Shown: positions 12,101-19,997 of the stretch, piece after piece
How positions within the stretch are numbered: the first letter of the stretch is position 1
Layout: every line of letters starts with the position of its first letter
From: Blastomussa wellsi
Taxonomy: Eukaryota; Cnidaria; Anthozoa; Scleractinia; Plerogyridae
Direction: 5' to 3'
Assembly: GCA_947652115.1 (NCBI GenBank)
Contig: OX393562.1
Span: 31,013,734-31,077,733, forward strand
Length of the DNA: 64,000 bases
Notes under the pieces: generated by a model
Database searches by the model: none
Seen by the model: the letters and a program-made list of their open reading frames with translations, nothing else
What the model was told of the DNA's origin: nothing
Made by a program: the position numbers and the translations under genes

Positions 12101-14597
12101 GACAATAAGGTGAGGTAAAGGTAAAGCCTACATGTACATTCCCTACTACCAGAGCTTATCTTGATTTTATTTGTATAAAGTAACTACAGTATAAGGACTA
12201 TGTCACTCTGTCCCTTCCTGAATTGCATACTAGTGCAGGGTTACCCTTGGTATTAAATTTATTAATACCAAATTTTATGCGGAAAATGGTACCTGTACTC
12301 CCTTAATTATATGGGCTATGTAGAGACCTACTGCTGGATAGGGTACAGTTTTTTACCCCTTAGTCCTAGGGAGAGTGTATAATTCAAGCGAATCTGTCCT
12401 AAACAGGGTATGAAATCAGAAGAACACCAGAAGTCCATGTAACAGGGATGTCTGGAGTCAGGACTGGCCAGTGTCCGCATTATTAATACTAATCAAAAGA
12501 AAAGTGCCATTCCTTTTGATACCCACCCCCGTCCCCCCTCTGTAAATGAGATTTTCTGAAGGGGGGAGGGTGTAGATATAAAATGGAATGGGATTAACAA
12601 ATAGACGCGAGCTTGTTGTGGTACGTCCTGTAATCGACCACGAAATTTCTTCATCACATTGTCAAATTTGGTGTTGGCTCACAAGCCCGCCGCGGCAGGA
12701 CCGTACCACAACAAGCTCACATCTATTTGTTTTTTTTTACCATAATAAAACAAAGCCAAAATGATTAGGCGAAGACTCGCTTCCACAAAAAGTGCGAGCG
12801 AACCTGAATTGAAATTCTCTAAACGATTTGAAACCTACAGAATCACAAACTTCAAATTTCGAAAAGTAACGCAAAACCAAAATGTAGAAACAGTCTGAAT
12901 TTTAACAACTAACCTTTATTCCATTCGTAAATTCTCTAAAACCAGAGAAATTAATACAGAGTTCAGTTCCCTAGTGGTGCCATGGCAGAACACGGCAAAA
13001 ATAAACAATCTCTTCAACAAGTTTCACGTCAAACGTTTTCCCTTCGCAGATTAATTCAATCCCGATCCATATTTATCTTGAAAACGAATTTGATGATCTC
13101 CCCTTTAAAGGAGTCCCTTTGGATGCAATTTGTTGCTTATTTCTGAGAACTAACAGCACCGAAGACTGTAAACAGTTTGAGCGACTGAAGTTGTTTTTGA
13201 AAGTTTTCAACTGAAACACGCGTGATGGCGTCATACTACTTCATCGTGTTTTGATGAATGTTTAGACCATGAACATTAGCCAATGATTGCACGACAATTT
13301 CTGCAGTTATGGTAAAATACAAAATGGAACGGCACAATGGATGAGATTGAATGGCTGTTATTACAGTTGAGCCTGTACGATATATATTCTTTTGGAAAGA
13401 TGGCATGTGCACAAGGCAAAAAAGACGGCACATCAGACAACAAAATGCACACTGATCCATTAACCTGGTTTGAATGTCAAATCGCTGAGAACTGCAATAA
13501 CAGTCATTTCCAGCCACTCGGTAATTGAATGCTTAATGGATTGAGTTCAGTTATCGAGTAGATAGACAGGACTTTGCTGTCTTTTTACTTTAAATTTCTT
13601 TCTCTGCTCAGTTTCCCGTACATGCATTTTGAAAGAATGTTAGAAGCCACCAAATTTCTGAATTGCCTGAGTCACATCTGGTAATTGTTCAAACTCTTCA
13701 AGATCTGGCTGCCCCACCCCCTGGGGCAACATAATTGGTCAAAAGTATCAAAATCCCCCACTTCTCCGCCATCCAAGATGGCCTCGATGTCAAAATTCCC
13801 AATCAAAATCACCAGCCTGGGGACATACCTCACAGTCAAAATCCTGTGGATACCCCTCCCCTCCCACCTCCCCCAGGGCTTAACATTGATAGCTGAATAA
13901 ATCAATATTGACAAAGTCGTTGACCTTTTGAATGTGACTAATTCATCACGATAATTGATAGACTCAACTTAAACTTCAGAACTGGAGGTACATAAAGCCT
14001 AGAAAATGGAAGAAATCTTAAAGAAAAGGTCAAGTGTTTCATTACAGCATGGAGTTGAAATTCAAGTTACTCATCGTTAGTAGTAATACGAGATACTCTA
14101 TATTCATTTTAATAAATAAATTAATAATAAGGAAATTCACTCACCAAGTGCCACTGACTCGGAAAATACTGATCCTTGAACTGAAGGCTTCGACGATAAC
14201 GCATTCGAACAACCTCTTGTCTCGACCACTCGATTTCTGGATGATTTGCTAAATGTTCCGTAATACTACTTTGCACTTTTCCAAGTTCATGTCTTTTGAT
14301 TCCGCTTTGGTTGAAGAAAGTATCATGTATGTACAGGTAATGTCCCACAAGACCTCCAATTTGGCCGCGATTGACAAGGCCCGCCTCGTCCGCGATGCGG
14401 TCAGCTAACGCATGAAGATCAGACATATTAGAGAAGTGTTCCATTGGTATCCGTATCGCCCATGATGAGGAAAAACTAGACGAGTTTAACGTTCTTTTAT
14501 AGCCGAATTCATTGCTGTAACACCGACACATGAAGAGAACAAAAACATGCCAGTATAAAGCCATAAATAGCCGCCATCCTCGCAGCTTAATGGGCAT
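1..14597 (-). CDS. PCSK7: Proprotein convertase subtilisin/kexin type 7 (PCSK7-like), 3' end off the window
   Basis: A kexin-family serine endoprotease of the secretory pathway, which cleaves precursors after basic residues. Coding exons in reading order: 14597-14145, 11873-11777, 5517-5480, 3775-3687, 2347-2274, 2171-2081, 1914-1860, 1676-1538, 688-588, 78-1. All have AG/GT borders and matching phases, giving 405 codons here. Residues 1-25 look like a signal peptide with a hydrophobic core. A prodomain follows and ends at R-Y-R-R (133-136), a self-cleavage site. The catalytic domain has Asp182 (VIDDG), His223 (HHGTR), oxyanion Asn323 (ASGNGG) and Ser400 ([10 protein letters not shown]) in the last, edge-truncated exon. 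[13 protein letters not shown] and CSWGPDD are typical of PC7 rather than furin, PC1 or PC2. The P domain and transmembrane tail lie to the left of the window. It is divergent from the NATD1 gene. The large intron 5518-11776 hosts a retrotransposon. The family call is very secure; the start is the only Met ahead of the hydrophobic core that gives a normal-length prodomain. Confidence 0.95.
209..402 (-). repeat. Penelope-like element 3' terminus, isolated copy
   Basis: About 190 bp nearly identical, in inverted orientation, to the end of the Penelope-like element at 36200-36390. It lies in a PCSK7 intron, with no reverse-transcriptase coding next to it, so it is a terminal fragment only. It ends in the same TTGATAAAACCAAATTA sequence as the larger copy. 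Confidence 0.85.
263..310 (-). ncRNA. Hammerhead-ribozyme-like motif in the Penelope terminus (degenerate)
   Basis: Read on the minus strand, the 48 nt fold as a type I hammerhead. Outer stem I is GATTC with GAATC and inner stem I is GCT with AGC. The core is CCGACGA (canonical CUGANGA with U4 changed to C). Stem II is GGGC with GCTC around TAAC, followed by GAAA, a minimal stem III, and UC at the cleavage position. One extra A precedes stem II. Penelope-like elements are known to carry such ribozymes. The U4 change makes activity doubtful. Confidence 0.5.
1150..1266. repeat. MITE-like inverted repeat (117 bp)
   Basis: Two arms of about 50 nt, opening with AACAATTATTCCA and closing with its reverse complement. 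They share the inner block GGATATGAGATGG and its complement around a short GC-rich loop. It lies in the PCSK7 intron between exons 688-588 and 1676-1538. No coding capacity; no clear target duplication. Confidence 0.75.
2348..3686. other. PCSK7 intron, AT-rich, no further feature seen
   Basis: AT-rich intronic DNA between the exon carrying HHGT and the exon opening CAGEIAAV. No open frame with protein-like composition and no obvious transposon ends were seen. Confidence 0.5.
4840..4943. repeat. MITE-like inverted repeat (about 104 bp)
   Basis: Nearly the whole unit is a hairpin. The left arm TACAGTACCGCTCGAAGGTA pairs with the right arm ending TACCTTTGAGCGGAACTGTA, and the loop itself holds GTCTCG/CGAGAC complements. 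Non-coding, within a PCSK7 intron. Confidence 0.75.
5074..5463. repeat. 96-bp tandem minisatellite, about four copies
   Basis: The block opening GAGGTGGGTGCTTAAATA recurs at 5170, 5266 and 5362 with an exact 96-bp spacing. A diverged first copy begins near 5074 and the last copy is about 100 bp because of a small insertion. The array stops about 17 bp from the PCSK7 exon at 5517-5480. An open frame through it on the minus strand is a by-product of the repeat. Confidence 0.95.
5655..5708. repeat. Imperfect GAT microsatellite
   Basis: Runs of GATGATGATGAT and GACGAC-type triplets in PCSK7 intron DNA just upstream of the Ngaro insertion. Confidence 0.7.
5975..6110 (+). repeat. Ngaro split direct repeat A1
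   Basis: 136 bp, from AAGGGTTATTTTCC to CATTATCGACCTT, matching 11201-11336 at every position I compared. It forms the left end of the element and precedes the gag start at 6163, so it may contain the promoter. Confidence 0.92.
6163..7002 (+). CDS. Ngaro gag-like protein with CCHC zinc knuckle
   Basis: 279 aa, highly charged. Residues 1-60 are Ser/Arg-rich. The middle (60-110) is a predicted coiled coil rich in Glu, Lys and Gln. A Lys/Arg-rich stretch precedes one retroviral-type zinc knuckle, C-F-R-C-x4-H-x4-C, near residues 241-254. It would package the element RNA. It overlaps the following pol frame by 200 nt, and pol is shifted +1 relative to it. The frame is intact. The first ATG after repeat A1 was chosen. 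Confidence 0.85.
   Translation: MPKDSRSRSSATGSRALRRLEPYNDSPGGRQSRSRSGNESTTEAAREREQQVAVEEPPAWAKELLQQQKQYAKELKKMKSDLDAAKRAKQDKPSEPEPEFKFEGNRKQYQLNRKVLDKISAARSASDDEERDNLLQEGESLLIERNKHICLGDKYGWDTVDCYTSEPLASDSGDEKRIKKAIKESKQLREEKRKATAAKWKAKKFPQRDKKPRRVVLAGKASSHFSGGKSQANGSRDSQQVCFRCFRSGHFARDCRASIANKGSDWARSMAQSSGSQQQ
6803..9220 (+). CDS. Ngaro pol: reverse transcriptase and RNase H
   Basis: 805 aa open frame. Residues 80-165 are an acidic, internally repeated segment, followed by the RT domain (about 225-410) with the [10 protein letters not shown] block, [10 protein letters not shown] and the catalytic YLDDG near residue 372. RNase H begins near residue 533 with [12 protein letters not shown]. The final 150 residues are the conserved extension of this retrotransposon order ([27 protein letters not shown]). 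The true translation start is uncertain because the frame overlaps gag. A +1 frameshift or internal initiation would be needed. No stop or frameshift interrupts the frame. Confidence 0.88.
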   Translation: MWFSQGKPAAIFRGENHRPMAHVTRSKFVFVASEVAISRAIAEHQLRTKDPTGPEAWHNLQEASNNDFVPTDGEIIDDFSVELNCVESDYSVNVAEVDNDFVLTSCEEANHDSGHIVCSEFNHSVHVAEVDNDFVPIDCEEVYYYSGKMDSVEFDHSVNADEAELASATPVKGRLRERLAFWREIGASRWVLEVLKDGYSLPFISLPQKSFFKNHHSANEDNEFVSQEVSKLLLSGAIAEVKKEDLMVSNPLGVVRNAARKPRLIVDLRYVNKHLRSCKFKYEDIRSAADRDLFSKGDWFFKFDYKSGYHHVEILPEHCRFLGFSWFFMGQLRFFQFTVLPFGLSTGSYLFTKIQRALVKHWRSKGFRIFTYLDDGAGADQSLDRAVKMSALVRKDIAFSGFIANEEKSQWVPAQSGELLGFIMDLQHGIFQVPARRVEALKQLIATIIAKQFAVSARCLSRMTGSLVSMGLALGPVVRLWTRSIYSDICRADYWDKPFVMSQEGQSEVLFWKDNFDCSGYPIWSPSAKVEVLTYSDASGQGWGGFAVQFSDKVARGSWSCAESAKSSTFREVKAIRLVLESYSEEVRGKEVLHRTDNKNAETVLSVGSRNKELHQEAVAVYKLCRELNIRLSVQWVSRDENTEADELSRIDDPNDYMLDPACFNYIDVSWGPHTVDRFASVQTKQLARYCSRYRNPGCEAVDAFTVSWSKENNWIFPPPYLIPRILKHMSAGYEDGTLLVPRWPSAIWWPLLVDTNGSWRAFVTNSMTFDPYEGIFLSGSAASNIFTTSIPSFQILALRIRFNA
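9404..9781 (+). repeat. Three degenerate tandem repeats between Ngaro pol and recombinase ORFs
   Basis: Units of about 118-134 bp start at 9404, 9530 and 9664. Each runs from GGCAA-TTACCC-TAGCTG through TTTTGGCC and TTCATGCT to GTGGTA-CAGATGA. They are non-coding and fill most of the gap before the recombinase ORF at 9796. Confidence 0.85.
9796..10908 (+). CDS. Ngaro tyrosine recombinase
   Basis: 370 aa. An N-terminal SAM-like core-binding region (about 75-150, with [13 protein letters not shown]) is followed by the phage-integrase fold. The catalytic residues are visible: Arg in FLRWDD (near 206), His and Arg in IHSLRAGG (near 318-321), a GGW box in place of the second His, and the nucleophile Tyr in NNYIQ (near 352). 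It would join the circular cDNA to the genome. The frame is intact and ends 250 bp before repeat B1. Confidence 0.92.
   Translation: MSNVLFAVRAMCYCQFRKTYGVLESVVHSWPNLIAVPAFVEEEVNLSVWLNEETVSHPKLKQLAKSLPSILVQDRAPKTVSSYVRAYQAWKKWAFQFSAAPLPADPSVFSLYMVHLIQQGSSVSSLNSAIYGASWVHKKSGFRELSSCPVVQQVAEAGRRILAKPPNRKKALEVCQVKRVISRLEKNDLAGIQVAALFALGFFGFLRWDDLSRLTVDNLQFADSHLAIFLVQRKNDQFRDGSWVLIARSDSSPCPVAVVEKFLNMGKHDRTSRLFRRILKTEKRVELRKEPMSYSRAQELIKQELHKEGLNPSLYGIHSLRAGGASAAAALGIPDRLVQRQGGWRSEQSRNNYIQESLESLLTVTKTIHG
11161..11203 (+). repeat. Ngaro split direct repeat B1
   Basis: 43 bp, TGCGGCGGTCGGCTTGGCAT through GTGTGAGAAG, repeated exactly at 11476-11518. Its last three bases are also the first of A2. Confidence 0.9.
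11201..11336 (+). repeat. Ngaro split direct repeat A2
   Basis: Second copy of the 136-bp A repeat, matching 5975-6110. Its agreement with A1 indicates a young insertion. Confidence 0.92.
11476..11518 (+). repeat. Ngaro split direct repeat B2 (right terminus)
   Basis: Second copy of B1. The sequence after it (CAAAAACTGCC) is taken as host intron. Confidence 0.88.
11874..14144. other. First PCSK7 intron, one MITE, otherwise unremarkable
   Basis: Between the signal/prodomain exon and the exon with the catalytic Asp. Apart from the hairpin element at 12596-12731 and a pyrimidine-rich patch near 13700-13870, nothing recognisable was seen. Confidence 0.5.
12596..12731. repeat. MITE-like element with about 30-bp terminal inverted repeats
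   Basis: Ends AACAAATAGACGCGAGCTTG and its near-complement closing CAAGCTCACATCTATTTGTT, around a unique 75-bp centre. 136 bp, non-coding, in a PCSK7 intron. Confidence 0.8.
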
Positions 14598-14866
14598 AAC
14601 AAGTTGCTAAGAGACTAGACGAAACATTCGCCGGCATTTCAAAGAAGACCGCCTTGAAAGCAAAGGAAAAACTGACTGAAAACTTGGCGATTCCCCTGTC
14701 TCTTTTCCGCCATTCTTCATACAACAGTATGTAACCAAGCCTTCAGGCTTTGTTTGAACGCAACCGGAAGTCATTTCAAATATTTCAAAACATCGTCACT
14801 TACAAGGGATCCTGGGAGCTTTCTCTTAGCTCCAGTCCTCCCCGTACAGATAAAAATGGCGAAAAT
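14598..14866. promoter_or_regulatory. Presumed shared divergent promoter of PCSK7 and NATD1 genes
   Basis: Only 269 bp separate the two start codons, which face away from each other. The two transcripts must start within this interval or overlap. No TATA box was recognised in either direction. The role is inferred from gene order alone. Confidence 0.5.
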
Positions 14867-17167
14867 ATGAGGCAACTTGTTCGCCGATTTGCATCTTACA
14901 TTGCGATGAGTTCCTACGAAGTGCAACATAATGTAAAAGGACGTGAATTTTACATCACTTTAGAGAAAGGTTGGTATAGTGTGCTGGAGTAGTGTGTTTG
15001 AAAATTATGAACTGTGAAGAACGACAGACGAACCACAGCCTGGGAACCCCCTATTGAGGATCAAGGAAATCTTATGCGGGGCGGGGGAGGGAGGGGGGGG
15101 GGCGTTCTTAAACGTAATTTCTGAGGGGGCAGCCAGTTTGGGTGGGGTGGCGGGTGGCCGGGAGGGGCTGCAGCCCCCCGCCCCAAAGCCGGAAATCCGT
15201 CTGTGTTCGCAGGCTTTGGGCCGCAAGAGAAAGTCGGGCAAGGCAACTTGGCATAATTTGGGCAAGTGGTTCAGGTGCACATACATAAATTATATACCTA
15301 TTCAATGTTAAGCTGGCGGTGGGGTCATAGGCAAGTCATGTGAACTGAGCTGAGATTTTCTGTTCAAATGTCCTGGACCAGGGCATTTGTGGATGGATGG
15401 GCAAACGAGCCAATAAAAGTCAATTAAATGTTGCTAGGAAGTCCACTAAAATGGGTTGCATTATGTAGCAATCAAGTCCAAACATGCTCATCCCCCTCAT
15501 AAACCCTGGGCAATTTAATTTTGTTAAAAGATTTTGGTCAAATTCCCTGCTATGTTGGCAGTTTACAAGGTCATTTGCCCCACTGGTTAGAGCTTCACTG
15601 TGTCAAACTCCCAACCCTTTACAAAGAGTCAAAAAATGCCGATACTGGTATTTACTTTTGTCCTGTACTATAGCTTGAAAACTCTCTTTCCAGCTCTGCT
15701 AATACATTATCTTGCTGTCGTGGCTTGGCGTCAGTAATGTAAACATTCTTGCAGTAGAAGATAATTTTGAAATTGTGGAGCTTGAGACTGCTGACAATTG
15801 TTTCTTTGTCAAATTCCCCACAGTGACTATTAACAGTATTCGGAACTAACCTCAGGTCAAATGCCCAGGGAAGGGGGGATGGATATTGACTGATACATTA
15901 ACAACCTTTAGACCGGACTACAAGTATGGTGCTGGGCTTTCATTTACCACATTTCACACCAATCTTGCACCCCCGAATAGTCTCATTTTCAACTGGTCAG
16001 TAACAGTGAGGGCTCTGGGAACATAACTGGGCAGAATTTTTGTACTTGATCTTGTATTCATACTCCATTCTGAAGGTTGCTATTATGTTCCAAATAAACT
16101 TATCATACTAGGTGGGAGCCGCAGTGGCCTAATGGTTAGTGCACTGGGCTCTGGATCGGATGGTCCGGGTTCGGGCCTCCAGCCGGGACACTGTTGTGTT
16201 CTTGGGCAAGACACTTTACTCTCACAGTGCCCCTCTTCACCCAGGTGTATAAATGGGTACCGGCGAATTTACTGCTCGGGGGTAACCCTGCGATGGACTA
16301 GCATACCATCCAGGGGGAGTAGAAATACTCTCTGTCAAGTCATGCTATAGAAACTGGGATAAGCTTGGGCCTGATGGGCCACTAGGCCTGAATACAGACT
16401 TTACCTTTTTACCCTTTACTAGGTAGGTCATTATGATTTTCCTTTAGAGTGATGAAAGGATTGTCTTAAACAAATTTAGGTAAGGCTGTATTGCAGTATG
16501 AAAATGAAGGGCACAATACCATGAACATGTACCACACCCAGGTGCCTACAGAATACAGAGGACAGGGCATTGCTGGTCACTTGGCTAGGGTCAGTTTTCT
16601 ATGTACAGTTTTTGCAGGGTATCACTCCTTTGGTATGAAATCTGCATTACAAATGCCTGACAACTTTTAAGCCATTGACTCCTACACCAGCCGTAACCAG
16701 CTGTGACAGATGTTTTCCCTTGTTCCACCTCTGACATCATCAGCTTTGGCCAAAATAGGAATCCCTTTTATTGCAGTTCTGCAGGAGGGAAAGAGCTTTT
16801 CAATGATACCCAAATGATATTGCTCGGGTTAAAGGAACTTGAAATATGCACAAACTGCTAAAGTGTTGTTAAATGTAATGCTAGTTGAAAACGTGGTATG
16901 CCTTAACTGACTAAAAAATGTCTAAAAAATGCACAGTTTTTTTCTAAGAATATCCAGAAGTCAATGAGTTAAGGTTGTTGTAACTGACAGCAATTATTGG
17001 TCATGCAACTTCTCACTGCAGAACTGATTTTGTCTTTTTTCAATCCTCTTTAGGCAGCACTGGATTATGCTGTGATTCAAGACTGCAAGGTTAAATTAAC
17101 ATGCACGTATTTGCAGAAATATGTGAATGACAACCCTTCACCAGAGTATACCTCTCGTGTTGTTTGA
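14867..17167 (+). CDS. NATD1: NATD1-like GCN5-related N-acetyltransferase
   Basis: Three exons, 14867-14969, 16480-16589 and 17054-17167, with GT/AG borders and phases 1 and 0, encode 108 aa, close to the roughly 113 aa usual for NATD1. Exon 1 gives the first beta strands (VQHNVKGREFYITL). Exon 2 carries VLQYE, HTQVP and the acetyl-CoA loop YRGQGIAGHLA (about residues 60-70). Exon 3 closes the fold with LDYAV, KLTCTYLQKYV and a short tail ending at TGA. The start chosen is the Met at 14867. An in-frame Met 117 nt upstream (14750) would add 39 residues and a later one at 14906 would remove 13. The substrate of this family is unknown. The middle intron contains a SINE. Confidence 0.88.
15072..15190. 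repeat. G/C-skewed low-complexity patch
   Basis: Long G runs on the plus strand followed by CAGCCCCCCGCCCC. Related skewed DNA occurs at 22680-22805. It generates several spurious open frames on both strands. It lies in the first NATD1 intron. Confidence 0.6.
16114..16416 (+). mobile_element. tRNA-derived SINE
   Basis: About 303 bp flanked by the direct repeat TACTAGGT (16106-16113 and 16417-16424). An A box (TGGCCTAATGG) and a B-box-like stretch (GTTCGGGCC) near the 5' end show a tRNA-type Pol III promoter. The body ends in TTTACC-type sequence. Related copies are at 58118-58574 and, reversed and split, at about 44285-50215. Lies in a NATD1 intron. Confidence 0.88.
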
Positions 17168-19997
17168 CAGCTTCAATATTCAAAATTCGCTGTTTGGGTT
17201 TTAATATACTTAGGACTCATTCATGCCATGTGGGAGAACCATATACAACACTGTCCACACAGGGAATTGATGTAGAATAATTTTTATTTGTCACTCTTTG
17301 TTTTCCTTGAACAGTGTGAAGGGAATTATAATTATTATATTATAAATCAACATGGTCAGAATTTGCATGCAGCTCTTGTAAAATGTGAATTTACGGGTAT
17401 ACATAATTATCATTCTTTTATAAATATTATAATTTGAACATTTGATTAACATTCTATCATTATGATGATTTTCATTCGTTAGATAAGAGTATATAATCAA
17501 TAATATAGGACCTTATCTATTTAAAATAGTTCCATGTGTACATGCATGCTTTGCACAACTGATAATTTCATTAGTTAGGGCAATCTTACTGATTTTGTGT
17601 GTTATACCATCCTGCTCAACTTAAAACTGTTATCTTTTCATGCCTTTCTATCACAGTGGTTCATATTTTAATATCTTTCTGCAATATATTTATTTTTTAA
17701 TATATAGTGATGTCCATCGTTACATCATCTATTGTCATTAATGTGCCAACCAGAGGTTGATTGGCCGTTGAAACAAATGGTTCTTTCGTTCCAGTGGTTG
17801 GCAAATTTGAATATCGAAAGAAATGTTTGTAAACATTGAGTATCGCAATAGAATGAATATTCAGAATATATGTCTAGTCAATCCAGCCTTTTTGGACATC
17901 TCTATTTTACAGTTTTTGTCTCTGAGAATACTCAATTCACGTAATAACTATATTTTATGACATTAATACAAATACCTTCATAACATTTTACACTCAGCAC
18001 TGGCCTATTGGTGTCTGTGTTGTGGTTTAAAGGAACACTATCATGTTTCTGCGCATGCGCCAATGTTTGATTTTTGGACAGGATGTCCTGAATTCAAAAG
18101 ATGTGAGAAGTGATGTAGCGCATTCAAAAATCCATTTGCATCGTCCTCAATTTACTTCGATATCACCCTAGAACTACTCAGAATTGTAGATTAGTGATAT
18201 ACGGTTCTCGTTTAGTGCCAATTTGTCTGACATCGAGAATTTTTGGCATTGTTTTCAATGCCGTGTGACCGAGCTTCGAGAAGAGGGAAGCATTAATGTC
18301 GTTAATGGCGCTGAATGAAGGCTTCTTTCTCCTGGCAGCTTTCGGAAAAGTTCCGAGAATGGGAGAAAGACTAAAAAGATTGGAGCCAACAACGTAGTAG
18401 GTTTTCGTAAAGAAATTGATCCACGAGACTTGAAAGAGGCTGAAAGCTGATCGTGTTCTTCAACACCGGTGAAACTGACCTTTACTCTTTGGTATTCCAA
18501 GTATCTTTGTTGGTCTTCAGGCATGCTATCTGCTTCTCTCTGCTCAGGTATAGGCTATGAGAATGATACCGGTATAATATTATTTCTTTTTTCAGTGGAA
18601 AAGGACAAAAAAACTGTAACAGCTTTTGACAACCTGTGCGTGATATGAACAATACCCGCGATTGTAACCGTGATCTTACTGTCGCCTTGTGCTTGTATGG
18701 CTTTTGCTGTGTTCCGTAGATGTCAGTACTGTTTTTATCTGCCGCTTTACATGGACAGCCGACACACTTCTTCCCTGACTTGGTTGAGCAAGTTCACTTG
18801 CGTGCAACAACAATACAGCTACAGCTCTTCCAGTAAAAGCGCAACCGACAAGATCGGCCGAATAATTTCATAGCGATGGAAAGGAAATAGCGTGCAATGA
18901 AATCTCATCTTGTTCAGACTGCATTTTTCCTTTTTTTTATTTCTATCTGCGTTGTATCGGTCTATTCTGTTATACTGTTCGCATAATAAAGAGCGGCGGA
19001 TCATGCAGCGCAAAATCGTGATAGCGTCCCTTTAAATTTATTTTGGTTAAATAATTTTCAAACTGGTTTGATTTTCATTCCCTTTGTTTAAGTATTGATA
19101 ATGAGTGAGACTGTGAAAAAAAAATTAAATCAAACTTGTTTATAAAATAAAATTTAAAGCACAACATCTGTATTAACCACTTTGAATGTAGTACATAGTT
19201 TGCCTAGTTCCTGTACTCCTTTTTTCTCAGGCCTTTACGGTATTGTATGAGGTCGTAGTCATTTCGATGGCGTATCTCCTTGGACCACGAGATAGGTTGA
19301 TCATGACCAATATATATACACTAACTACAGACAGGGCTTGAGACTTGCAGAGACCAACTAGCAACACTGACAGACTAGTTAGCCTCCGTCGCAGACATAA
19401 TCTAACCCCAGCCAGTAACAAGGGGTTTCGTTTCATCTGCAGTACAGGGTACAGACTACCAAATATTTGACCAATGGCTTTTTGCCCATTTTGACTGGAG
19501 AAAATTTCACAGGAAGAGCTTTGTACATGTAGAAGGTAAACACTAATGGAAATCAAGATAACAGAACTAGCATGTGTCATGTATGACTGTGCACTGTTGA
19601 CATAAAGAATCTACTAACAGATGATTACCTTTTTTAGGCCTTTTACATGCTGAAAACAACCAACAAAGTAAAGAAACTACTACCTGTCAATAATTAGTTG
19701 CACATGTTTGGGCAGTTCTGGCTAGTAAAAACTTGTTTTGGCAAGTAAAATCAAAGATGTCACTCTGACCCAGGGTTTTCCTTTTAAAATTAAGTTGAAG
19801 TCGATGAAAGCAAAGCTGGCGGAGACAGCTTGTATAAATGATATAATTTTTTAAATTATATAACAGCAAGGATTCCTTTAGTTGCCGGCGACGGAGCCGT
19901 TCACATGTGGCGAAAATCGCCGGTCACCGGCAGAAAAGGAAAACCCTGCTGACCCACTGGGCAGGCCACCTAATAGTCTCAAGCCCTGAGAGAGAAA
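17168..19997. other. Intergenic, between convergent NATD1 and Rab genes
   Basis: AT-rich 3' flank of NATD1, then the 1 kb inverted-repeat element at 18026-19036, then the 3' side of the Rab gene. Open frames here (for example 18255-18524 and 19227-19580) show no domain and no splice context. Confidence 0.5.
18026..19036. mobile_element. Long non-autonomous inverted-repeat element (about 1 kb)
   Basis: The left end TTTAAAGGAACACTATCA is mirrored at the right by TGATAGCGTCCCTTTAAA. The homology of the arms extends into a CTGCGC/GCGCA block (about 35 bp, imperfect). The 940-bp interior has no transposase-like frame. No target duplication could be recognised, because the ends themselves read TTTAAA. 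Confidence 0.55.

Noticed and set aside
15005..15311. Several overlapping open frames on both strands
   Set aside because: They arise from a stop-poor G/C-rich low-complexity patch within a NATD1 intron.
16120..16195. tRNA gene
   Set aside because: A and B boxes are present but the acceptor arm cannot close and the sequence continues into a SINE body with target duplication.
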